From contig NZ_VNIK02000012.1 in NCBI RefSeq assembly GCF_007785775.2, positions 18,417 to 82,416 on the forward strand: a stretch of DNA of 64,000 nucleotides, read 5' to 3'. This DNA comes from Flagellimonas hadalis (lineage in GTDB: Bacteria > Bacteroidota > Bacteroidia > Flavobacteriales > Flavobacteriaceae). This document shows, one piece after another, positions 44,313-53,792 of the stretch (position 1 is its first letter; every line of letters begins with the position of its first letter). Made by a program: the position numbers and the translations under genes. The notes beneath the pieces are model-generated. The model was not told the DNA's origin and ran no database searches. It saw only the letters and a program-made list of their open reading frames with translations.

Positions 44313-47162
44313 ATGAATACAGAAGTGTTTGCCGCCAGACATATCGGCATATCAGAAAAAGACCTTCCCCAAATGCTCAAAACGATTGGGGTGGATAGTG
44401 TGGAACAGCTCATCCATGAGACCATTCCCGACGATATCAAACTTAAAAAACCACTGGACCTTCCCGCAGGGATCAGTGAGCATGAGTTCCTGGACCATTT
44501 GCAGGAGCTGGCCCAAAAGAACAAGGTTTTCAAGACCTATATTGGCCTGGGCTACCATGAATCGCTCACTCCTTCCCCCATCAAAAGGAACATTTTGGAA
44601 AATGCAGGATGGTACACCGCCTATACGCCTTATCAGGCAGAGATTGCCCAAGGAAGGCTGGAGGCCCTGCTCAATTTCCAGACCATGGTGAGCGATCTCA
44701 CTGGCATGGAAATCGCAAATGCATCGCTCTTGGATGAAAGTACGGCTGCCGCCGAGGCCATGACCATGCTGTTTGAGCTGCGCAACAGGCAACAAAAAAA
44801 GGATAACGCTTCCAAATTCTTTGTTTCGGAAGAAGTGCTCCCACAAACGGTGAGCCTTCTCGAGACCCGTGCCATACCTTTAGGTATTGAATTGGTGATC
44901 GGCAACCATGAAACTTTTGATTTCTCTTCCGAATACTATGGCGTCCTCTTGCAATATCCCGGAAAGTATGGGCAAGTGTACGATTATGGGTCCTTTGTGG
45001 AAAAAGCAAAGGCCAACGAGATCAAAGTGGCCGTAGCTGCCGATATCCTGAGCCTTGTCCTGTTGAAGGCCCCCGGTGAATGGGGTGTGGACGTAGTGGT
45101 GGGCACTACCCAGCGATTTGGGATCCCATTGGGCTATGGAGGTCCCCATGCGGCCTTTTTTGCCACCAAGGAAGAATACAAAAGAAGTATTCCCGGAAGG
45201 ATCATTGGCGTGACCAAGGACACGGATGGCAACCGTGCCCTGCGCATGGCGCTACAGACCCGGGAACAGCACATCAAAAGGGACAAGGCCACCTCCAACA
45301 TCTGTACCGCACAGGTATTGTTGGCCGTCATGGCAGGCATGTATGCCGTGTACCATGGCCCTGAAGGGTTGAAATACATTGCAAACAAAGTGCACAAGCA
45401 TGCCAGGGTATTGGTCAGCACCTTGGAGTCCCATGGATTCCAGCAGACCAATACCGCTTATTTTGATACGATAACGGTCAAAGTAAAACAAGTCGAAAAA
45501 CTAAAACAAGCCACTGAAGGAAAAGGGATCAACCTAAATTATGTTGACCCTGAAACCGTCTCCATTTCGTTGAACGAAGCTGTTTCCGATCAAGATGTGC
45601 AAGTATTGGTTTCCTGCTTTTTGGAAGCCCATAACATCCAAAGAAAAGAAGCCAATATTGCCAAAGAAGAGGCCATACCAACTGCTCTGCAACGAAAAAC
45701 GGCATTTTTGGAACATGAGGTGTTCAATTCCTACCATTCCGAGACCGAGTTGATGCGCTACATCAAACGATTGGAGCGCAAGGACCTTGCTCTAAACCAT
45801 TCCATGATCTCCTTGGGCAGTTGCACCATGAAATTGAACGCAGCTTCCGAAATGCTTCCCTTGAGCTGGCCCCATTGGGGCAACATCCACCCCTTTGTTC
45901 CTTTGGAACAAGCACAGGGCTATCAAGACGTATTGAAATCGTTGGAAGACCAGTTGAATGTCATTACCGGGTTCTCCGCTACTTCCCTTCAACCCAATTC
46001 CGGGGCACAGGGCGAGTATGCTGGCCTGATGGTCATCCGTGCCTATCATGAGTCCAGGGGCGAGGGACACCGCAACATCTGTTTGATTCCCGCTTCCGCG
46101 CACGGGACCAACCCAGCTTCCGCCGTAATGGCAGGCATGAAAGTGGTGGTGACCAAAACCGATGAAAGAGGAAACATCGATGTGGCCGACTTGGAAGAAA
46201 AAGTACAGTTGCATGCCGAAAATTTGGCAGCATTGATGGTGACTTACCCATCCACCCACGGTGTTTTCGAATCGTCCATCAAACAGATTACCCAATTGAT
46301 CCATGACAACGGAGGGCAGGTCTATATGGACGGCGCCAACATGAACGCACAGGTCGGGTTGACCAACCCTGCCACCATTGGTGCGGACGTGTGCCACCTC
46401 AACCTGCACAAGACCTTTGCCATCCCACACGGAGGTGGTGGACCAGGAGTAGGGCCCATCTGTGTGGCGGAGCAATTGAAACCCTTCCTACCTTCCAATC
46501 CTGTGATCAAAACGGGAGGTAAAGAAGCCATCACAGCCATTTCCGCTGCCCCTTGGGGAAGTGCATTGGTCTGTTTGATCTCTTACGGATACATCAAGAT
46601 GTTGGGTGCCGAAGGCCTTACGAATGCCACAAAAGCCGCCATCCTGAACGCCAACTATATCAAAGACCGCCTCAAGGGCAAGTTTGATGTGCTCTACACT
46701 GGCGAAAGAGGCAGGGCAGCCCACGAAATGATCATCGATTGCAGACCTTTCAAGGCCAATGGCGTTGAGGTAACGGACATTGCCAAACGCTTGATCGACT
46801 ATGGCTTCCATGCCCCGACCGTATCTTTCCCTGTAGCTGGAACGTTGATGATAGAACCCACCGAAAGTGAAAGCCTTGCCGAACTTGACCGTTTCTGTAA
46901 CGCGATGATTTCCATTAGGGAAGAAATCGATGAGGCGAGTGCGGACGAACCAAACAATGTACTCAAAAATGCTCCACATACGTTGGGGATGATCACCAAC
47001 GACATCTGGGAACACCCATATAGCCGTCAGAAAGCCGCGTTTCCGCTGCCCTATGTGGCCGAAAACAAGTTTTGGCCCAGCATCCGAAGAACGGATGAAG
47101 CGTTTGGGGATCGTAATTTGATATGCACCTGTGCACCCATTGAAGCTTACGCAGAAGCATAG
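44313..47162 (+). CDS. gcvP: Glycine dehydrogenase (decarboxylating), P protein
   Basis: 949 residues, the full single-chain form. The ATG at 44313 gives the family N-terminus MNTEVFAARHIGISEKDLPQ; an open extension of 135 codons upstream is antisense to the UbiA-like gene and was rejected. The PLP lysine is in HLNLHKTFAIPHGGGGPGVG (about residue 700), with GLTNPATIGADVCH before it and PIEAYAEA at the end. It decarboxylates glycine and loads the aminomethyl group on the H protein. The other glycine-cleavage genes are not here. A terminator follows directly. Confidence 0.97.
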   Translation: MNTEVFAARHIGISEKDLPQMLKTIGVDSVEQLIHETIPDDIKLKKPLDLPAGISEHEFLDHLQELAQKNKVFKTYIGLGYHESLTPSPIKRNILENAGWYTAYTPYQAEIAQGRLEALLNFQTMVSDLTGMEIANASLLDESTAAAEAMTMLFELRNRQQKKDNASKFFVSEEVLPQTVSLLETRAIPLGIELVIGNHETFDFSSEYYGVLLQYPGKYGQVYDYGSFVEKAKANEIKVAVAADILSLVLLKAPGEWGVDVVVGTTQRFGIPLGYGGPHAAFFATKEEYKRSIPGRIIGVTKDTDGNRALRMALQTREQHIKRDKATSNICTAQVLLAVMAGMYAVYHGPEGLKYIANKVHKHARVLVSTLESHGFQQTNTAYFDTITVKVKQVEKLKQATEGKGINLNYVDPETVSISLNEAVSDQDVQVLVSCFLEAHNIQRKEANIAKEEAIPTALQRKTAFLEHEVFNSYHSETELMRYIKRLERKDLALNHSMISLGSCTMKLNAASEMLPLSWPHWGNIHPFVPLEQAQGYQDVLKSLEDQLNVITGFSATSLQPNSGAQGEYAGLMVIRAYHESRGEGHRNICLIPASAHGTNPASAVMAGMKVVVTKTDERGNIDVADLEEKVQLHAENLAALMVTYPSTHGVFESSIKQITQLIHDNGGQVYMDGANMNAQVGLTNPATIGADVCHLNLHKTFAIPHGGGGPGVGPICVAEQLKPFLPSNPVIKTGGKEAITAISAAPWGSALVCLISYGYIKMLGAEGLTNATKAAILNANYIKDRLKGKFDVLYTGERGRAAHEMIIDCRPFKANGVEVTDIAKRLIDYGFHAPTVSFPVAGTLMIEPTESESLAELDRFCNAMISIREEIDEASADEPNNVLKNAPHTLGMITNDIWEHPYSRQKAAFPLPYVAENKFWPSIRRTDEAFGDRNLICTCAPIEAYAEA

Positions 47163-47183
47163 CAAACCCTTGCAGATACAAAC

Positions 47184-47222
47184 AAAAAGCCTTGGAACAA
47201 ACAAGTTGCCCAAGGCTTTTTT
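47184..47222 (+). terminator. Intrinsic terminator of gcvP
   Basis: AAAAAGCCTTGG (47184-47195) pairs perfectly with CCAAGGCTTTTT (47210-47221) around a 14-base loop, and the T run continues to 47222. It begins 22 bases after the gcvP stop. Confidence 0.85.
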
Positions 47223-47327
47223 CTTTCTGTGACATATTGGAAGGTTTATTGAGCATTGTACAATTTATTATGCATGCATAACAATGAATTCTGAATAACT
47301 TACCTTTAAGTACCAAACAACCTCGAT

Positions 47328-48386
47328 ATGAAAATCGGTATTACGGGAACGGGCAGCTATATCCCATCCATCATCACCAAAAATGAAGCTTTTTTGCAGC
47401 ATAAATTCTTGGGTGTTGATGGAAGCAAGATCGAACAGGAAAATTCGGTGATCATTGAAAAGTTCAAGGCCATCACTGGAATTGCTGAACGAAGATATGC
47501 AGAGCCCGAGTTCAAGACATCGGATATAGGGTATTTGGCCGCAGAAAAGGCCATTGCCGACGCTGGAATCGATAAAGAGGAGTTGGACTATATCATTTTC
47601 GCCCATAATTTCGGCGATATGACCCTTGGTAAAATCCAAGGCGACACTTTACCAAGCCTTGCAACACGGGTAAAACATCTTTTGCAGATAAAAAACCCAA
47701 AATGTGTGGCATACGACCTTATTTTTGGTTGTCCAGGATGGATTGAAGGGGTCATACAAGCTTCGGCGTTCATCAAAAGCGGCATGGCAAAAAAATGCTT
47801 GGTGATCGGTGGCGAAACACTTTCGCGGGTGGTGGATCCCTATGATCGTGACAGTATGATCTTTTCCGATGGTGCCGGGGCGGCCATCATAGAATCAACA
47901 GAGAGTTCAGGTGAAATTTTGGCGCACGACTCCGTAACTTATGCAGGAGAAGAGGCCTACTATCTCTATTTTGACAAGACCAACAGCGCAGAGGGCTGCA
48001 AGGACACCCGATACATAAAAATGCTGGGGCGCAAAATCTACGAATTTGCCTGTATCAATGTGCCCAAGGCCATGGCAGCTTGTTTGGACGACAGTGGTGT
48101 GGCCATTGATGATGTCAAAAAAATATTCATCCACCAGGCCAATGAAAAAATGGACGAGGCCATCATCAAACGATTCTATAAACTCTATGGAAAGGATGCC
48201 CCTGAGAACGTCATGCCCATGAGCATCCATGAATTGGGAAACAGCTCCGTGGCCACCATTCCGACCCTCTATGACCTGGTTCTGAAGGGACAACTACCCG
48301 AACATCAACTCAACAAGGGTGATGTGGTCATCTTTGCCAGTGTCGGTGCGGGAATGAATGTCAATGCAATTGTTTATCGATACTAA
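47328..48386 (+). CDS. 3-oxoacyl-ACP synthase III (KAS III)-like protein
   Basis: 352 residues. The catalytic triad of KAS III is visible: Cys in LIFGCPGWIEGVIQA (about residue 131), His in FIHQANEKMDEAI, and Asn in HELGNSSVATIPTLYD. GAGAAIIES and the terminal VGAGMNVNAIVYRY also fit the thiolase fold. Main FabH usually lies in the plsX-fabH pair; this isolated copy is probably a paralogue with another acyl substrate. No ACP or reductase gene is near. Next genes are a methyltransferase and a glycosyltransferase. Confidence 0.92.
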   Translation: MKIGITGTGSYIPSIITKNEAFLQHKFLGVDGSKIEQENSVIIEKFKAITGIAERRYAEPEFKTSDIGYLAAEKAIADAGIDKEELDYIIFAHNFGDMTLGKIQGDTLPSLATRVKHLLQIKNPKCVAYDLIFGCPGWIEGVIQASAFIKSGMAKKCLVIGGETLSRVVDPYDRDSMIFSDGAGAAIIESTESSGEILAHDSVTYAGEEAYYLYFDKTNSAEGCKDTRYIKMLGRKIYEFACINVPKAMAACLDDSGVAIDDVKKIFIHQANEKMDEAIIKRFYKLYGKDAPENVMPMSIHELGNSSVATIPTLYDLVLKGQLPEHQLNKGDVVIFASVGAGMNVNAIVYRY

Positions 48387-48474
48387 ACAACAAGTTCAAG
48401 AATCAAGTTCAATTGCAAATACGTTCGTTTCTATTTTCGCCGAACGAAGATGCAGGATGCAAGAAATAAGAACC

Positions 48475-48538
48475 AAATAACTGAACAACTAAATAACTGA
48501 ACAACTAAATAACTGAACAACTAAATAACCCAACAACT
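48475..48538 (+). repeat. Four tandem copies of a 16-bp unit
   Basis: The unit AAATAACTGAACAACT is repeated exactly at 48475, 48491 and 48507; a fourth copy at 48523 has CC for TG. A related shorter version (AAATAACCCAACAACT, 1.75 copies) lies at 49271-49298. The array lies inside the upstream region of the methyltransferase gene and its copy number may vary. Confidence 0.85.
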
Positions 48539-48580
48539 TAATTGGGATTTGTGGTTTGTTTTTTGGAATTTTAGCGCATG
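48516..48580 (+). repeat. 65-base upstream region, copy 1 (before the methyltransferase)
   Basis: Identical to 49276-49340 except for one base (A at 48541, T at 49301). The copy includes the end of the 16-bp array, GGGATTTGTGGTTTG, AATTTTAGCGC and the start codon itself. Spacer and ATG are thus the same in front of two unrelated genes, as if a promoter module had been duplicated. Confidence 0.85.
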
Positions 48581-49096
48581 TACGAGAACAACTTTCCCAA
48601 CAAACGTTACAGGCACACTTTGGCGTTTCTGCAGAAGCATATTGGCACTTCGGAATCCATTTTGGACCTAGGGGTCGAAAATCCTTTTTCAGAAATCATG
48701 AAGGCAAATGGATACCAAGTGGAAAACACCAAAGGTGAAGATCTGGATGTGGATTATGAAGCCGTTTCCCGATCCAATGCCAGTGTGGTGACCGCTTTTG
48801 AGATTTTTGAACACATGGTGGCCCCGTACAATGTGCTAAAAGAGATCAAGGCCAATAAATTGGTGGCCAGTATCCCCATGCGACTTTGGTTCTCCCCAGC
48901 TTATCGGAGCAAGACCGATCTTTGGGACCGACACTACCATGAATTTGAGGACTGGCAATTCGATTGGTTGTTGGAAAAGGCCGGATGGACCATAAAAGAT
49001 TCTGCAAAATGGACCAATCCAGCCAAAAAGATTGGAATCCGACCGCTGTTGCGGTATTTCACCAATCGATACTATATTGTTTATGCGGAACGATAG
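48578..49096 (+). CDS. SAM-dependent methyltransferase-like protein
   Basis: 172 residues. SILDLGVENPFSEIMKANG (about 27-45) stands at the place of the SAM-binding glycine motif, with VVTAFEIFEHMVAPYNVLKE as the post-II region typical of Methyltransf_11/23-type enzymes. The C-terminal half is unusual, with WDRHYHEFEDWQFDWLLEKA. The glycine motif is weaker than usual (one Gly), so activity is likely but not sure. The glycosyltransferase 241 bases downstream has the same upstream region, suggesting joint control. Confidence 0.82.
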   Translation: MYENNFPNKRYRHTLAFLQKHIGTSESILDLGVENPFSEIMKANGYQVENTKGEDLDVDYEAVSRSNASVVTAFEIFEHMVAPYNVLKEIKANKLVASIPMRLWFSPAYRSKTDLWDRHYHEFEDWQFDWLLEKAGWTIKDSAKWTNPAKKIGIRPLLRYFTNRYYIVYAER

Positions 49097-49275
49097 TTTA
49101 ATTGACAAGAACAAGTTCAAGTTTCAAATTCAATTGCAAAAAGGTTTGTGGAATTCCTGCCTTCGGCAGACACAAGACACAGGACCCAGGAATCAAGAAA
49201 TAGGACCGCAATGACCAAACAACAAGCTCAAGTTCAGCTGCAAAAAAGAAAGCGAAATTCAAGAAACAGGAACCC

Positions 49276-49340
49276 AACAACTAAATAACCCAACAACTTA
49301 TTTGGGATTTGTGGTTTGTTTTTTGGAATTTTAGCGCATG
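49276..49340 (+). repeat. 65-base upstream region, copy 2 (before the glycosyltransferase)
   Basis: Second copy of the module at 48516-48580, offset by 760 bases, with a single mismatch. It ends exactly with the ATG of the glycosyltransferase. The bases further upstream are not conserved beyond short fragments such as the AACAAG(T/C)TCAAG motif, seen at 48389, 49110 and 49218. Confidence 0.85.
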
Positions 49341-50180
49341 TGGATCAGCATTGTCATTCCAGCGCATAACGAGGCAGCTTATTTAAAGGATTGTCTGGAT
49401 TCCTTTGTGGGACAGACCCATTTGCCCGACGAGGTGATTGTGGTGGACGACAATTCTTCTGACAATACTTTTGAAATTGCCCAGAGCTTCGCAGAAAAAT
49501 TTTCATGGATCACAGTATTAAAGCGAAAATCCGTGGATGAACATATCCCCGGCAGGAAAGTGGTGGACACTTTTAATTTTGGGCTGCGGCGCACCGCAGA
49601 GTTTGACCTTATCGGAAAGTTTGATGCGGACATCATTCTCCCTCCCAACTATTTTGAGACCATGGTCAACCAATTTCAGAGCAATTGGAAACTGGGTATG
49701 TGCTCTGGTCTGCTCTATATCCGAAAAGGAAACGATTGGGTTTATGAAAATATCGCCGACAAGACCCATGTCCGTGGTCCCATTAAACTGTACCACAAGG
49801 CCTGTTTCAATAAGATTGGAGGATTACGACCTGGAGTGGGATGGGACACTGTGGACACCCTCTTGGCCAAATACCACGGTTTTGAGACGCAGACCGTTCC
49901 AAAGCTGAAGGTCAAGCACCTCCGCCCTACCGGACATGGGTATAGTTCCACGAACTACCAGGCCAAGGGAACAGCGCTCTACAAAATGCGCTACGGTATT
50001 GTCCTGACCAAAGTGGCTGCACTCAAAATGGCATGGCAGGCCAAGAGTCCAAGTTTGTACTTTCAAACCATTTTTGGGTTTCTAAAGGCGTTTTTCCAAC
50101 AAAAACCTTTCTATGTTTCCAAGGCAGAGGGAAGGTTTATCCGGAAATACCGTTGGAAGGGAATTTGGTCCAAAATATAG
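49338..50180 (+). CDS. Family 2 glycosyltransferase
   Basis: 280 residues. The GT-A fold begins MWISIVIPAHNEAAYLKDCL and continues with DEVIVVDDNSSDNT; the metal-binding DxD is in GKFDADIILPPNYF (about residue 95). The later GLRPGVGWDTVDTLLAKYHG fits the acceptor-side ED-type region, with Asp-Thr-Val-Asp. No membrane segment was seen, though the tail is basic and aromatic. Acceptor and sugar are unknown; a role in surface glycan assembly is likely given the family. Confidence 0.93.
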   Translation: MWISIVIPAHNEAAYLKDCLDSFVGQTHLPDEVIVVDDNSSDNTFEIAQSFAEKFSWITVLKRKSVDEHIPGRKVVDTFNFGLRRTAEFDLIGKFDADIILPPNYFETMVNQFQSNWKLGMCSGLLYIRKGNDWVYENIADKTHVRGPIKLYHKACFNKIGGLRPGVGWDTVDTLLAKYHGFETQTVPKLKVKHLRPTGHGYSSTNYQAKGTALYKMRYGIVLTKVAALKMAWQAKSPSLYFQTIFGFLKAFFQQKPFYVSKAEGRFIRKYRWKGIWSKI

Positions 50181-50393
50181 GATTTTACACGTATTTACAG
50201 CCCATATCGTATTGATTGTCCTACAAAGTTTCCAACAAAAATCAATCCGTCAATTGGAAAGGGGCATCCATCAATTCAACGCCTTTCCGAAAATCAAGTT
50301 TTTTATCTTTATTGTGTCTGTAGCATAACCCAAATCCATGGCAACCGTACCTGATATGATTATCGGGGAAGGGCCGCAAAACGGTTATGCAAA

Positions 50394-52484
50394 ATGAAAA
50401 CATATCCTTTTTCCCCTTCGGCAGTGTTTTATACCCTTGTCCTTGGCTTGTTCTCCAGTTGGGCCATGGCACAGCAACCTGGTGAATCCGATTTCGACAA
50501 TACGGGTTATGTGGAATACATTTATGGGAACCATCCCATTATCATTTCCATTCCACATGATGGGGACCTAAACCCGATTGAGATACCTGATCGAAATTGT
50601 ATGGACTGCATCTACGGAAACGATACCCATACTCAAGAGATGGGAAGGGCCATTGCCCAGGCCTATTTTAATGAAACCGGTTTCTATCCCTATGTCATCA
50701 TCAACAGGCTCTCCCGGGCAAAATTTGATGCAAACCGCGAAAAACCTGAAGCAGCGGACGGCAATCCAACCGTGGAGTTGGCCTTCGACAATTATCATGA
50801 TTTCATAGAATCTGCCAAGACAGATATCATCCAAAACTTCGGCAGGGGTCTTTTTATAGACCTTCACGGACATTCGCATGCCATTGAAAGGGTCGAGCTC
50901 GGATATACGCTTACCGGAGCGGAACTTCGGCTTTCCGATGCTACTTTGAATACCAATGCCTATATCAACAGAAGCAGCGTCCGAACCTTGATCAATGATA
51001 ATAGTGATGGATTGACGCATGTACAATTATTAAAGGGTGCAAAGAGTTTTGGAACCTTATTGCATGAAAAAGGGTTTCCATCGGTACCAAGTACACAAGA
51101 TCCCTTCCCCAATCAAAATGAAGATTACTTCAATGGCGGTTACAATGTTTGGATACATGGATCTCGATTAAATGCTGGTGAAATTGATGGCATCCAGATT
51201 GAAGTCAATCAAGATGTCCGCTTCGACCAAGCGGATAGAGCACTCTTTGCGGAATCCTTGGCACAATCCCTCATCCAATATTTGAGTTTACATTATGGGG
51301 TCGGTGTTATAGATTTTGACCAAGATGGGTTCACTTCCGATCAAGATTGTGATGATGACAATCCCAATATCCATCCCAATGTCTTGGAGATTGCTTACAA
51401 CGGCATTGACGACGACTGTGATCCTTCAACCTTGGACGATGACCTTGACCAAGATGGCTTTGCCAATGCAAATGATTGTGACGACAATGAACCCAACATC
51501 AATCCCAATGCCATGGAAATCCCATACAACGGCATTGACGACGACTGTGATCCTTCAACCTTGGACGACGACCTCGACCAAGATGGCTTTGCCAATGCAA
51601 ATGATTGTGACGACAATGATCCCAACATCAATCCCAGTGCAGTGGAAATCCCGTACAACGGCATTGACGACGACTGCAATCCCGCCACTTTGGACGATGA
51701 CCTTGACCAAGATGGCTTTGCCAATGCGGACGATTGTGACGACAACGATCCCAACATCAATCCCAGTGCCATGGAAATCCCGTACAACGGCATTGACGAC
51801 GACTGCGATCCCGCCACTTTGGACGATGACCTTGACCAAGATGGTTTTGACAATGCGGATGATTGTGATGACAACGATCCCAACATCAATCCCAGTGCAA
51901 TGGAAATCCCGTACAACGGTATCGATGACGACTGTGATCCTTCAACCTTGGACGATGACCTGGACCAAGATGGCTTTGCCAATGCAAATGATTGTGATGA
52001 CAACGATCCCAACATCAATCCCAGTGCCATGGAAATCCCGTACAACGGCATTGACGACGACTGTAATCCCGCCACTTTGGACGATGACCTTGACCAAGAT
52101 GGCTTTGCCAATGCGGACGATTGTGACGACAATGACCCCAACATCAATCCCAGTGCCGCCGAGATCCCCTACAATGGCATTGATGACGACTGTGATCCTT
52201 CAACCTTGGACGACGACCTCGACCAAGATGGCTTTGCCAATGCGGACGATTGTGTCGACAATGACCCCAACATCAATCCCAGTGCCGCCGAGATCCCCTA
52301 CAATGGCATTGATAACGACTGTGATCCTTCAACCTTGGACAACGACCTCGACCAAGATGGCTTTGCCAATGCAAATGATTGTGATGACACCAATCCCAAC
52401 ATCAATCCCAGTTCGATTGAAATCCCGTACAACGGTATCGATGACGACTGTGATCCTTCCACCTTGGACGATGACCTCGACTAA
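50394..52484 (+). CDS. Secreted N-formylglutamate amidohydrolase-like/MopE-repeat protein, 5' part ending in a premature stop
   Basis: 696 codons up to a TAA at 52482. A signal peptide (ending SWAMAQ, about residue 26) is followed by a domain like N-formylglutamate amidohydrolase (about 36-305): ISIPHDGDLNPIEIPDR, DANREKPEA and LFIDLHGHSHAIERVELGY supply the expected His, Asp and Glu residues. From residue 307 on come 43-residue repeats of MopE type with DLDQDGFANANDCDD and IPYNGIDDDCDPSTL. In repeat 10 the codon CAA of DLDQDG is TAA. The frame then stays open to 53783, where the T9SS tail is encoded. As read, this product has no sorting signal and would not be placed on the surface. Confidence 0.85.
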   Translation: MKTYPFSPSAVFYTLVLGLFSSWAMAQQPGESDFDNTGYVEYIYGNHPIIISIPHDGDLNPIEIPDRNCMDCIYGNDTHTQEMGRAIAQAYFNETGFYPYVIINRLSRAKFDANREKPEAADGNPTVELAFDNYHDFIESAKTDIIQNFGRGLFIDLHGHSHAIERVELGYTLTGAELRLSDATLNTNAYINRSSVRTLINDNSDGLTHVQLLKGAKSFGTLLHEKGFPSVPSTQDPFPNQNEDYFNGGYNVWIHGSRLNAGEIDGIQIEVNQDVRFDQADRALFAESLAQSLIQYLSLHYGVGVIDFDQDGFTSDQDCDDDNPNIHPNVLEIAYNGIDDDCDPSTLDDDLDQDGFANANDCDDNEPNINPNAMEIPYNGIDDDCDPSTLDDDLDQDGFANANDCDDNDPNINPSAVEIPYNGIDDDCNPATLDDDLDQDGFANADDCDDNDPNINPSAMEIPYNGIDDDCDPATLDDDLDQDGFDNADDCDDNDPNINPSAMEIPYNGIDDDCDPSTLDDDLDQDGFANANDCDDNDPNINPSAMEIPYNGIDDDCNPATLDDDLDQDGFANADDCDDNDPNINPSAAEIPYNGIDDDCDPSTLDDDLDQDGFANADDCVDNDPNINPSAAEIPYNGIDNDCDPSTLDNDLDQDGFANANDCDDTNPNINPSSIEIPYNGIDDDCDPSTLDDDLD

Positions 52485-53783
<1,299 letters not shown>

Positions 53784-53792
53784 GAGATGCTC

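Noticed and set aside
52482..52484. Recoding of TAA as an amino acid (selenocysteine, pyrrolysine or a changed code)
   Set aside because: TAA is not a known selenocysteine or pyrrolysine codon, and TAA is used as a normal stop by many genes here (for example pdhA, mlaE and rplC). A point mutation or error is simpler.
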